From contig LVBN01000057.1 of the NCBI GenBank assembly GCA_001603165.1, positions 1 through 35,872 of the forward strand: a stretch of 35,872 bases of DNA. The letters are read 5' to 3'. Positions 7,617 to 16,261 of the stretch are shown piece by piece. The notes beneath the pieces are model-generated. The model saw nothing but the letters and a program-made list of their open reading frames with translations, was not told the DNA's origin and did no database searches. Source of the stretch: Spirochaetales bacterium Spiro_12 (GTDB lineage: Bacteria > Spirochaetota > Spirochaetia > Treponematales > Rectinemataceae). The translations under genes were made by a program, and so were the position numbers. The first letter of the stretch is position 1; the number at the start of each line of letters is the position of its first letter.

Positions 7617-8355
7617 GCAGCTTGGGCGCGATAACTACAGCGCAGTACCCGTAATTGGGGTTCCTTCGGTAAAAATCCTGATGGGATTCTTCGGCGATCC
7701 AGAATTTCGTGGCCGGTTGAAGCTCGGTAACGATAGGCGCGGGCCACCAGGACTGCTGTTTTTTAATGGAGGCGAGCGCTGTTTCTTTCTGGGCCTCGCT
7801 GGTGAAAAAAACAGCCGACCTGTACTGGGGGCCCACATCGTAGCCCTGTCTATCCTTCGTGGTCGGATCGTGGATTTTCCAGAAATACTTTAGAAGGTCG
7901 TCGTAACTCACCCTGGAAGAATCGAAGCGAATCCATACGGCTTCGGCGTGCCCGCTGCGACCGGTGGATACGAAATCGTAACTTGGTCTGTCCTTATCAC
8001 CGCCACTGTAGCCCGACACTACATCTATAACCCCGGGAATATTTTCGAACACGGCCTCGAGGCACCAAAAGCATCCTCCCGCGAGAACGGCTATTTCCTC
8101 ACCCTCCTTCGCGGTCAAAGGGAGGGGCTTGAAGAAATCATGGCTCGAAAAAGGCGGCGACGCTGCCCAGGGGGCGGCGGATTGGTCATTTTTCACCAGT
8201 TCCTCCTGATTGATTCCCAAGGGATTCCTGGAAGGAGCCGGAAGTAATTCCGACGGGCTCTTGGATTCCCCCGGTGTCGAATTTTGCGAAAATACGAGTA
8301 TCGCCGGGACGAGGATAAGTAATCCAAGGCCCGTGATGATAATTAGCTTTTTCAT
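7594..8355 (-). CDS. msrA: peptide-methionine (S)-S-oxide reductase, membrane-anchored/exported
   Basis: A 253-aa MsrA with an N-terminal extension of about 90 residues. Residues 1-24 form a signal peptide or anchor (Lys-Lys, then a long Ile/Leu core), followed by a Pro/Ser-rich linker. The catalytic domain starts near residue 88 and has GCFWC (94-98; C95 catalytic), GYSGG, the family GHAEAVWIRFD block, YFWKIHDPTT and a DVGPQYRS block, where most MsrAs have DVGTQYRS. A likely resolving cysteine is C238 in YGYC. It would repair methionine sulfoxide in exported proteins using periplasmic thiol reductants. The MsrB partner domain is absent. No good Shine-Dalgarno precedes the ATG at 8355. It is convergent with the ferritin-like gene and the two overlap through a shared terminator. 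Confidence 0.93.
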   Translation of the reverse strand: MKKLIIITGLGLLILVPAILVFSQNSTPGESKSPSELLPAPSRNPLGINQEELVKNDQSAAPWAASPPFSSHDFFKPLPLTAKEGEEIAVLAGGCFWCLEAVFENIPGVIDVVSGYSGGDKDRPSYDFVSTGRSGHAEAVWIRFDSSRVSYDDLLKYFWKIHDPTTKDRQGYDVGPQYRSAVFFTSEAQKETALASIKKQQSWWPAPIVTELQPATKFWIAEESHQDFYRRNPNYGYCAVVIAPKLQKTGFGK

Positions 8356-8479
8356 ATATAAAAATTACTAGGAAGTGAGTTGGAAGGAAAGGGCAAAAAT
8401 GGTCTAGGGCTCCGAGGCGTCGAATGTGGGCGGAACCGGAACGCCGCATGACCAGGCGACGAAGAAGCCTGTTTTGCGC

Positions 8480-8485
8480 TATGCT
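8480..8485 (+). promoter_or_regulatory. -10-like TATGCT, 6 nt before the ettA ATG
   Basis: TATGCT is separated from the start codon by CTTCCC, and no Shine-Dalgarno is present. A start site about 7 nt after the -10 would coincide with the ATG, giving a leaderless mRNA. The -35 region is poor (GAC core at about 8458-8460). Confidence 0.4.
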
Positions 8486-8491
8486 CTTCCC

Positions 8492-10177
<1,686 letters not shown>

Positions 10178-10224
10178 CCCGCGCAGCCGCATCGTCCGCC
10201 CCCGGTCTTCCCCGGGGCGCCGTC

Positions 10225-11586
10225 CTAGGCCGCTTTTCGCTTTTCCCTCTCCAAAAGTCTGAAAAAATGGAGGGTGAAGGGTATGCAGCAGAGAAAGGTC
10301 AAAAGATCCGCCGCGGGCTGGGCGAGCTGAATCCCCGTAAGCCCTATGAGACGAGGCAGTACGAGAAGCAGGGGAATGAGGCAGATGCCCTGCCTGAGGG
10401 TGGCCAGGATCGTGGCCGTCCAGGCCTTGCCGATGGACTGAAAGGTCATATTGCACACCACCCCCAGGCTGATCAGGGGCATGGACGCGCATGAAAACCT
10501 GAAGGCCCTGGAGCCGATTCGGATAACTTCGGGATCGGCGGCTATGAAAAATCTGATGAGGGACTCCGCCGCGAAGAAACCGCCCAGTGCCAGGACGCTG
10601 ATGATAAGCGTATTGATTTTAAAGGTGAAGAAAAACGCTCCTCTCACCCGATCGAATTTTCTGGCCCCGTAATTGTAGCCAAGAACGGGCATATACCCCT
10701 GTCCGATACCCAGGATGATGGAAAAGATGAATAGAAAAATCTTTCCGGTTATGGCCATGGCGGCCACGGCCGCGTCTCCGTAACCTGCGGCGCTGGTGTT
10801 GAGCAGTATTGTCGATATGCTCGCCAAGCCCTGCCTGCTCAATGAGGGGAGCCCAAAGGTGAGAATACTGATATAGGTCCCGACTTTTTTGGAAATAATT
10901 TTCGGCTTGATTTTTACGATGGTTTTTCCGCTCAAAAATACGGTTAAAAGGATGAGAAAGCTCACGCACTGACTCAACGCCGTCGCGATGGCGGCTCCCG
11001 CTATGCCCAAATCGAAGACGAAAATGAACAGAGGGTCCAGGGCGATGTTGAGCATTCCCCCGGCCCCGATGCCGAACATGGCGAATTTAGCCTTGCCCTC
11101 TGCCCTGAGAATATTGTTGAGCACGAAGGAGGCGGACATCACCGGGGCGGCGAGAAGAATATAGCCGGCGTAATCCCTGGCGTAGGGGAGAATCGTGGCC
11201 GAGGCGCCAAGAATGCGCATCAAACCGTCCAAATTGCTCAATCCCACAACGCTGAGCCCCAGGCCGAAGAGAATTGCCAAGCCAAAGCCGCTGGAGGCGA
11301 CTTTACCGGCCTCTTCGGTCCTTTTTTCGCCCAAAAGCCTGGAAATCCAGCTTCCCGAACCCATGCCCACGGTAAATCCCACGGCCTGAATGATCGCCAT
11401 GAGGGAGAATACGATTCCCACCGCTCCCGAAGCGCTGGTCCCTAGTTTTGAGACGAAAAAGGTATCGGCCATATTGTAGATCGATGTGACCATCATGCTG
11501 ACAATCGTTGGCACGGCGAGGGAAGTTATGAGCGGGCCTATCGGACGCTCGGTCATCGTTACGTATTGCGCTCTATCCTGATCCAT
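10225..11586 (-). CDS. MATE family multidrug/cation efflux transporter
   Basis: A 453-aa integral membrane protein with about 12 transmembrane segments in two MatE repeats. The N-terminal pattern MTERPIGPLITSLAVPTIVSM followed by YNMADTFFVSKLG is typical of NorM/DinF-like MATE exporters, which use Na+ or H+ gradients to expel cationic compounds. SGAVGIVFSLMAIIQAVGF and the MGSGSWISRLLG loop support the family. The start at 11586 (MDQDRAQ) is preferred because the 11634 alternative begins with TTG and adds 16 residues unlike the family. The substrate is not predictable. It is divergent from the EamA transporter gene, with 128 bp between their starts. Confidence 0.93.
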   Translation of the reverse strand: MDQDRAQYVTMTERPIGPLITSLAVPTIVSMMVTSIYNMADTFFVSKLGTSASGAVGIVFSLMAIIQAVGFTVGMGSGSWISRLLGEKRTEEAGKVASSGFGLAILFGLGLSVVGLSNLDGLMRILGASATILPYARDYAGYILLAAPVMSASFVLNNILRAEGKAKFAMFGIGAGGMLNIALDPLFIFVFDLGIAGAAIATALSQCVSFLILLTVFLSGKTIVKIKPKIISKKVGTYISILTFGLPSLSRQGLASISTILLNTSAAGYGDAAVAAMAITGKIFLFIFSIILGIGQGYMPVLGYNYGARKFDRVRGAFFFTFKINTLIISVLALGGFFAAESLIRFFIAADPEVIRIGSRAFRFSCASMPLISLGVVCNMTFQSIGKAWTATILATLRQGICLIPLLLVLPRLIGLTGIQLAQPAADLLTFLCCIPFTLHFFRLLEREKRKAA

Positions 11587-11702
11587 GTGTGTTTTCCATG
11601 ATGCCCGAATACGGCCTTCGCTACAATAGGACAATCCGATTGCGGCCGGGATTGCCGTTCCCGTTTTTTCCGCCCTGTCTTTTCGCCCTCGTCGCGATCT
11701 GC

Positions 11703-11708
11703 TACACT
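11703..11708 (+). promoter_or_regulatory. -10-like TACACT, 6 nt before the EamA-family start
   Basis: TACACT, then CCGGCC, then ATG at 11715. There is no Shine-Dalgarno. The geometry is the same as at ettA, marC and the isomerase gene, suggesting a leaderless transcript. Confidence 0.45.
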
Positions 11709-11714
11709 CCGGCC

Positions 11715-12605
11715 ATGCTGAGGAATAGGATCCCTGTGGGACCCGCGGGCAGGGCCGATCAGACCGCGGGTATCCTTGCCATGGTCGGTTGCGCCCTTCT
11801 GTGGAGCACCGCCGGTATCTTCATAAAGCTGCTGGATTGGCAGCCCTTCGCCATCGCGGGCGTTCGCAGCGCCATCGCGGCGGTTTTTCTGTTCTTTGTC
11901 CTGCGGGGCAAGCCGGTCATAAATTTTTCTCCGCTGCAGTTCTGGTCGGCCCTCGCCTACGCGGCCACCATGCTCCTTTTCGTCCTCGCGAACAAGCTTA
12001 CGACATCGGCCAACGCGATTCTCTTGCAGTACGGAGCTCCTGTATACGTGGCGTTCCTTGGGGCGTTTTTCCTCAAGGAGTATCCTCGTCCCGAGCATTG
12101 GTTCGCCCTGGTCAGCGTCTGCGGCGGCATGCTGCTCTTTTTTTCCGATTCCCTCGGCAAGGGGAATTTCCTGGGAGACTTGGTCGCCGTAGGCGCCGGC
12201 ATCGCCTTCGCCTTCAACATCGTCCTTTTGCGCAAGCAAAAGGACGCCCGGCCCCTGGATTCCATATTCCTGGGACACCTATTCACCGCGCTCATCGCGC
12301 TGCTTCTATCGATCGGCCAAGCGCCGCCGGCCTTGAACCCGGGTTCGGTATTTTCCATTCTCATGCTGGGAATCTTCCAGATTGGCATGGCGGCGGTGCT
12401 TTTTTCCTACGGCATCAAACGCATAACGGCGTTGCAGAGCATATTGACCGCGATCATCGAGCCTCTTTTCAATCCACTCTGGGTTTTTTTAGCCACCGGG
12501 GAAGTGCCGGGCTCCCGTTCCGTGGCCGGCGGCGCCGTCATTGTCGCGGCGGTCATGATCAGTTCCTTGATCACTGTGCGGAGAACCGCGAAGGTTGTAC
12601 AATAG
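11715..12605 (+). CDS. EamA/DMT-family transporter
   Basis: A 296-aa protein with about ten transmembrane helices arranged as two EamA domains (about residues 15-145 and 160-290). Features are GCALLWSTAGIFIKLL in TM1, the LQYGAPVYVAFLGAFFLKE block at the end of domain 1, and the matching IIEPLFNPLWVFLATGE near the end of domain 2. DMT proteins export or exchange amino acids, nucleotides or drugs; the substrate here is unknown. The ATG at 11715 gives a positively charged cytoplasmic N-terminus; the longer frame from 11589 overlaps the promoter region. marC begins 4 bp after the stop codon, but it has its own -10-like hexamer inside this gene's last codons. Confidence 0.9.
   Translation: MLRNRIPVGPAGRADQTAGILAMVGCALLWSTAGIFIKLLDWQPFAIAGVRSAIAAVFLFFVLRGKPVINFSPLQFWSALAYAATMLLFVLANKLTTSANAILLQYGAPVYVAFLGAFFLKEYPRPEHWFALVSVCGGMLLFFSDSLGKGNFLGDLVAVGAGIAFAFNIVLLRKQKDARPLDSIFLGHLFTALIALLLSIGQAPPALNPGSVFSILMLGIFQIGMAAVLFSYGIKRITALQSILTAIIEPLFNPLWVFLATGEVPGSRSVAGGAVIVAAVMISSLITVRRTAKVVQ
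12598..12603 (+). promoter_or_regulatory. -10-like TACAAT, 6 nt before the marC-family start
   Basis: TACAAT (5 of 6 matches to TATAAT), then AGACGC, then ATG at 12610. There is no Shine-Dalgarno. It overlaps the end of the upstream EamA gene. It is the strongest of the leaderless-type -10 hexamers here, but no convincing -35 was found. Confidence 0.45.
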
Positions 12606-12609
12606 ACGC

Positions 12610-13215
12610 ATGGAACAGAGCTTCTTATCCGTCACGATTCTGTTGATACTGATCACCGACCCGCTGGGCAACATTCCTCTCTTCATAGCGGCGCTCAAAA
12701 ACGTTCAACCCGCCCGCAGAACCCGGGTTATCCTGCGTGAATGCGGCATCGCATTCGTCACCTTGTTGGTTTTTCTTTTCTTCGGCTCGGCTTTCTTGAA
12801 AGCCCTGCATCTCTCCAACGAAACTCTTCGGATCGCCGGAGGCATCATACTCTTCCTCATCGCCATCAACATGGTGTTCCCCGCTTCGGGAGCCAAGCTC
12901 GTGGATGACGAACAGGGCTCCGAGCCCTTTATCGTGCCGGTGGCCATACCTCTCATCGCCGGCCCCTCCGCCATGACCACCGTCATGCTTCTCTCCAGCT
13001 CTCAGGTCGCGCTTACCCTCGAATGGGTGGGATCGATTTTTATCGCCATCCTCGTCACGACGGTGGTGTTCTTCGCGTCTCAAAAACTCGAAATGATACT
13101 GGGCAAACGTTTTTTAAGCGCCATAGAAAAATTGATGGGGTTGGTGCTGACCACCATCGCCATAGACATGCTGATGGGAGGAATCTCCACCTATATCAAA
13201 GCCATTCAGCTATAA
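12610..13215 (+). CDS. MarC family (UPF0056) integral membrane protein
   Basis: A 201-aa protein with six predicted transmembrane segments. DPLGNIPLF (residues 18-26) near the N-terminus and VPVAIPLIAGPSAMTTVMLL in the second half are the two MarC-family signature blocks, which are internal repeats of each other. The family (MarC/YhgN) was once linked to antibiotic resistance, but that role was withdrawn and its transport function is unclear. Length is normal. The ATG at 12610 is used; a TTG at 12595 would add five residues and overlap the EamA gene. It is followed by a GC-rich palindromic region before a convergent dehydrogenase gene. Confidence 0.9.
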   Translation: MEQSFLSVTILLILITDPLGNIPLFIAALKNVQPARRTRVILRECGIAFVTLLVFLFFGSAFLKALHLSNETLRIAGGIILFLIAINMVFPASGAKLVDDEQGSEPFIVPVAIPLIAGPSAMTTVMLLSSSQVALTLEWVGSIFIAILVTTVVFFASQKLEMILGKRFLSAIEKLMGLVLTTIAIDMLMGGISTYIKAIQL

Positions 13216-13229
13216 AGTCGCGCAACCAT

Positions 13230-13306
13230 TCGGCGCTTGCGCCCTGCGGCCCCGGCGCACCGGCGCCGGCCGGCGCTAAAGCGACACGGGACCGGCGGCG
13301 CCGCCG
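13230..13306. terminator. cluster of GC-rich palindromes between convergent genes
   Basis: It contains the 14-nt palindromes GCGCCGGCCGGCGC (13264-13277) and CGGCGGCGCCGCCG (13293-13306) plus further GCGC/GGCGC complements. It lies between the stops of marC (13215) and the minus-strand dehydrogenase (13314). There are no T-runs. It is probably a bidirectional structural barrier or factor-dependent terminator. Confidence 0.4.
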
Positions 13307-13313
13307 ACCCTGA

Positions 13314-14399
13314 TCAGCCGGGGAAGGCTATCCCCAATCCCTGACCTATCTGTCTCAGCTGAGCCGCTATCTTGGCGCTCAGCGGCACGCCGATCTTCGC
13401 GCTGAGGGCTTCGGCTTCGTGTTCCTTGAGCCCCGCGTAGTAGACCCGCTCGCAGCCTTCGGCGGGTTCGGCGTTCACAAGCTCGGCCAAGAGGCGGCTC
13501 ATATCGCTCTTGAGTTCCTCCGGCTCCCTGAAGAGGTCCAGGCGGATCGCGCCGAAGAAATGGCAGACCCTGGCCGAAGTAGCCTCGCTATCCATCACCG
13601 ACCTGCCGAACACCCCACCCGAGGTCACCGCCGTCATTATATCGACCAGTACCGCCAGGCCGTAACCCTTGTAACCCGAGAATTCTTCGCCTTCCCCGCC
13701 CAGGGGCAGCAAACCTCCGCCGCGCTGGAACAGCATATCTTCCAATAGCCCATGGGCGTCGGTGGTTCCCTTGCCCTTCGTATCCACAGCCCAGCCTGAG
13801 GGCAGGGTTTTGCCCTCCCGGTCGTAGACTTCGATCTTGCCCCGGGTGACGCAGGTCGTGGCCATGTCGAGGGTGAACATCCCGCCCGCCAGGGCGGGCA
13901 CCGACACGGCTATGGGATTAGTGCCGAACATGGCGTGGCGCCCGAAGGTCGGGACGCCCAAAGCGGCGGTATTGGTCATGCAGATGCCGATCATATCGCG
14001 GCGGGCGGCCATTTCGGTATAATACCCCGCAATTCCGAAATGATTCGAATTTCTGATCGACGCGAAGGCGGCGCCCACCGTTTCGGCTTTATCGATCACC
14101 TTGGCCATGGTGACCTTGCTCAAGGAAAGTCCCATGGCTCCCCTGGCGTCCAGCACCAGGGATATCGGCGTCTCGCGCAGGGTCTCGGGCTGTACCCCCC
14201 CCGCCATTATGCCTTTTTTGAGGCCGTTTTCGTATCTCCAGAGGCGCCCGACCCCATGGCTGGCTATGCCTCGGGCATCGGCGGCGACTAAAATCTCCGC
14301 CGAATCGGCGGCTTCGGCCTCCGATAGTCCCAGTTTAAAAAAGACATCGGTACAGAACTTTTCCAGGTCGTTCCGCTTGATCCTGATTTCTCCGCCCAT
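13314..14399 (-). CDS. Ldh family (malate/L-lactate/2,3-diketo-L-gulonate reductase-type) NAD(P)-dependent oxidoreductase
   Basis: A 361-aa member of the Ldh_2 superfamily (PF02615), which has a non-Rossmann fold. Visible blocks are ARGIASHGVGRL (catalytic-His region, about 50-61), NSNHFGIAGYY (nucleotide/active site), TNPIAVSVPA, DMATT and GYKGYGLAVLVDIM. Family members reduce 2-keto acids or keto-sugar acids (malate, ureidoglycolate, 2,3-diketo-L-gulonate). Shine-Dalgarno AAAGGAG precedes the ATG at 14399. It is divergent from a TRAP operon with 248 bp between starts. Ldh_2 enzymes of the YiaK type commonly accompany TRAP transporters for sugar acids, so a keto-acid reductase for the imported substrate is likely but unproven. 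Confidence 0.9.
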   Translation of the reverse strand: MGGEIRIKRNDLEKFCTDVFFKLGLSEAEAADSAEILVAADARGIASHGVGRLWRYENGLKKGIMAGGVQPETLRETPISLVLDARGAMGLSLSKVTMAKVIDKAETVGAAFASIRNSNHFGIAGYYTEMAARRDMIGICMTNTAALGVPTFGRHAMFGTNPIAVSVPALAGGMFTLDMATTCVTRGKIEVYDREGKTLPSGWAVDTKGKGTTDAHGLLEDMLFQRGGGLLPLGGEGEEFSGYKGYGLAVLVDIMTAVTSGGVFGRSVMDSEATSARVCHFFGAIRLDLFREPEELKSDMSRLLAELVNAEPAEGCERVYYAGLKEHEAEALSAKIGVPLSAKIAAQLRQIGQGLGIAFPG

Positions 14400-14537
14400 A
14401 CTCCGCTCCTTTCGATACGGCCCGAATGATTATCCCCGGCGACAAGCCTGACAATAGCGCGATACGAAGCTTTAGGCGAGTGGGCCGGCTCGCTTCGCGC
14501 AGCCTGAGGGTAAACTCCCCGATTCGCCGGCGGGTTT

Positions 14538-14580
14538 CGTGTCCCCGCGGCGGACCGCGGGGACACGGTGATTTTTATTT
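14538..14580 (+). terminator. terminator-like hairpin upstream of the TRAP-1 promoter
   Basis: A perfect 13-bp stem, 14538-14550 with 14555-14567, with loop CGGA, followed by GTGATTTTTATTTT. The shape is that of an intrinsic terminator reading rightward, yet it sits in a divergent promoter region, immediately before the -35 box at 14580. It could stop upstream or antisense transcription, or act as an attenuator for a more distant promoter. Confidence 0.65.
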
Positions 14581-14608
14581 TGACAAATCCCCAAGCTCAA
14601 GATATCAT
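14580..14608 (+). promoter_or_regulatory. sigma-70-type promoter of the TRAP-1 operon
   Basis: A perfect TTGACA (14580-14585), 17-bp spacer and TATCAT (14603-14608). Predicted start is near 14615, about 33 nt before the GTG start of the receptor gene. Confidence 0.85.
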
Positions 14609-14623
14609 CTATCTAAGATATCA
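14599..14623. promoter_or_regulatory. putative operator: direct repeat of AAGATATCA over the -10 box
   Basis: AAGATATCA occurs at 14599-14607 and 14615-14623, 16 bp apart, each with the palindrome GATATC. The first copy covers the -10 element. A third degenerate AATATC follows at 14626. It is a candidate binding site for the GntR/FCD regulator encoded downstream. Confidence 0.45.
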
Positions 14624-14647
14624 GCAATATCGAAAAGGAGGTCTGAC

Positions 14648-15649
14648 GTGAAGAGAAAAGTGACGATACTGGTCGCCTTGATCCTGGTGCTGGGCCTGGC
14701 TCTGGCCGGGGCCCAGGCTTCAGGCAAAAAGTATGTACTCAAGTTCAACCACGTGCTGACAACCCAGGACCCCTACCATGGGGCATTTCTTAAGTGGGCC
14801 GAAGCCGTATCGGCCAGGACCAACGGCAACCTCAAGGTCGAGGTATTCCCCAGCGCCCAACTGGGCGTCGAAGAGGACATTCTCGAGCAAATACGCCAGG
14901 GGGCGGCGGTCGGCCAGAATACCGACGCGGCGCGCCTGGGACAGTATGTACCGGGCATCGCAGTCATGAACGGTCCGTATTTTGTCGAAAGCCTGGAGGA
15001 GGTCGAAAAGCTGAACACCCTGCCCTCGGTGCAGAAATGGAAGGAAGAGCTGGAAAAAACCCAGGGTTTCAAGATTCTGTCCTTTATGTGGGTCCAGGGC
15101 TTCAGGCAGATGGTCACCAACAAGCCTGTCCGCAAACCCGCCGACCTTGCCGGCTTGAGGATCAGGACCCCGCCGGCTCCGATCTGGCAGGAGTCTATCC
15201 GCGCTATCGGCGCCACGCCCGTGGCCATGGCTTACGGCGAGATGTATTCGGGTCTGCAGACCAAGGCTATCGATGGCGTCGAGCTGTCCTTCACCGCTTC
15301 GGCCAGCGGCAAGTTCCAGGAAGTGACCAAATACGCCTGCGAAACCAAACATATTCTTCTCATCAACTTCGAAGTGATAAGCAGCAAGTGGTTCAACTCC
15401 CTCCCGGTGGAATACCAGAAAATTCTGGAAGAGGAGTGCAACAGGGCTGGGCTGGAGGTATCCCGCAGGTATCTCAACGAAATCGATCCTAGGAACCTGG
15501 AAGTGCTCAAGGCCGCGGGCATGACCCTTATCCCCGAGTCCGAAATCGACATGGCGGCTTTCAAGGCCGCGGGCGAAAAGGCCTACCAGAAACTGGGTAT
15601 CCTCGATGTGAGAGACCAGGTTTACAAGGAACTGGGGAAAAAGAAATAA
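14648..15649 (+). CDS. TRAP transporter substrate-binding protein, DctP family (system 1)
   Basis: A 333-aa periplasmic receptor that delivers a carboxylated substrate to the TRAP membrane subunits. The GTG at 14648 is chosen because AAAAGGAGG lies 6 nt upstream; the longer open frame runs through the promoter. The signal peptide is Lys-Arg-Lys, a Val/Leu core and cleavage around AGAQA (residues 21-24). The mature protein shows the DctP pattern: FNHVLTTQDPYH, VFPSAQLGVEEDILEQIRQGA, LAGLRIRTP with the conserved substrate-carboxylate Arg (R173), and YGEMYSGLQTKAIDGVE. It is the first gene of an operon with dctQ, dctM and an SDR. An intrinsic terminator follows it, so receptor mRNA should exceed that of the membrane subunits. 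Confidence 0.94.
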   Translation: MKRKVTILVALILVLGLALAGAQASGKKYVLKFNHVLTTQDPYHGAFLKWAEAVSARTNGNLKVEVFPSAQLGVEEDILEQIRQGAAVGQNTDAARLGQYVPGIAVMNGPYFVESLEEVEKLNTLPSVQKWKEELEKTQGFKILSFMWVQGFRQMVTNKPVRKPADLAGLRIRTPPAPIWQESIRAIGATPVAMAYGEMYSGLQTKAIDGVELSFTASASGKFQEVTKYACETKHILLINFEVISSKWFNSLPVEYQKILEEECNRAGLEVSRRYLNEIDPRNLEVLKAAGMTLIPESEIDMAAFKAAGEKAYQKLGILDVRDQVYKELGKKK

Positions 15650-15692
15650 GCCCTGGAGGCAGCTTTTGTTCGAAGAAGGACTGCCCGAAGTC

Positions 15693-15736
15693 TGGCGCCC
15701 CCGGCGCTTGGTTCAAGGGGGCGCCAAACGTTTTTT
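15693..15736 (+). terminator. intra-operon intrinsic terminator between receptor and membrane subunit genes
   Basis: TGGCGCCCCC (15693-15702), a 14-nt loop, GGGGGCGCCA (15717-15726), then AACG and six T (15731-15736). It probably gives partial termination so that the receptor is made in excess. The equivalent junction in TRAP system 2 also holds a long hairpin. Confidence 0.85.
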
Positions 15737-15759
15737 AAGCTTATTCATCAAGGAATACC

Positions 15760-16260
15760 ATGAAAAAATTCTACGAGTTTATCTGCAAGGCCGAAGTATT
15801 CCTGGCGGCCCTCTGTTTTTCCATATCCTGCTGCTTAATTTTTTTGGCGGCCGTCGCCCGGACCTTCGATCATCCTATCAACTGGTCCCAGGACATGTCG
15901 CTCTTCCTCTTCGCGTGGAGCGTGTTCTTAAGCGCCGACGCCGCCTTCCGCGCCGATAAGCTGGTCAATATCGACCTCTTGTCGAGCCGGTTTTCGGCAT
16001 CCGCAAAAAGGGTATTCTCCATACTCATCTATTGCATCATCCTCGTTTTTCTGGGCACCCTCATCTGGTACGGGATCAAACTTAGTCTTTTCTCCCGCAG
16101 GAGGGTTTTCCAGGGAATTCCCGGTTTCAGCTACAGCTGGGTGACCATCAGCATCCCCGTGGGCGGTCTTCTCATGGCGATCACATCGATCCTCAAGCTC
16201 AGGGATCTCCTGATCCGGCGCCCCGTGAGTTCCGAAGGTCCCGGAAAGGCGGGTGCCTGA
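15760..16260 (+). CDS. TRAP transporter small membrane subunit, DctQ family (system 1)
   Basis: A 166-aa protein with four transmembrane helices (about residues 13-33, 48-65, 86-108 and 126-146), the DctQ topology. The second helix follows the typical INWSQDMSLFLFAWSVFLSA motif (an acidic residue before the helix and W/F-rich content), and the loop after it carries the ADKLVNIDLL pattern. DctQ joins DctM to form the Na+-driven secondary transporter that receives substrate from DctP. AAGGA lies 7 nt before the ATG. The gene follows an intrinsic terminator and is directly continued by dctM, the two reading frames being essentially adjacent or overlapping. Confidence 0.92.
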   Translation: MKKFYEFICKAEVFLAALCFSISCCLIFLAAVARTFDHPINWSQDMSLFLFAWSVFLSADAAFRADKLVNIDLLSSRFSASAKRVFSILIYCIILVFLGTLIWYGIKLSLFSRRRVFQGIPGFSYSWVTISIPVGGLLMAITSILKLRDLLIRRPVSSEGPGKAGA

Positions 16261-16261
16261 T

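Noticed and set aside
14426-14647. N-terminal extension of the TRAP-1 receptor
   Set aside because: The open frame upstream of 14648 runs through the hairpin, the -35/-10 promoter and the operator; the GTG at 14648 has an excellent Shine-Dalgarno and starts a signal peptide.
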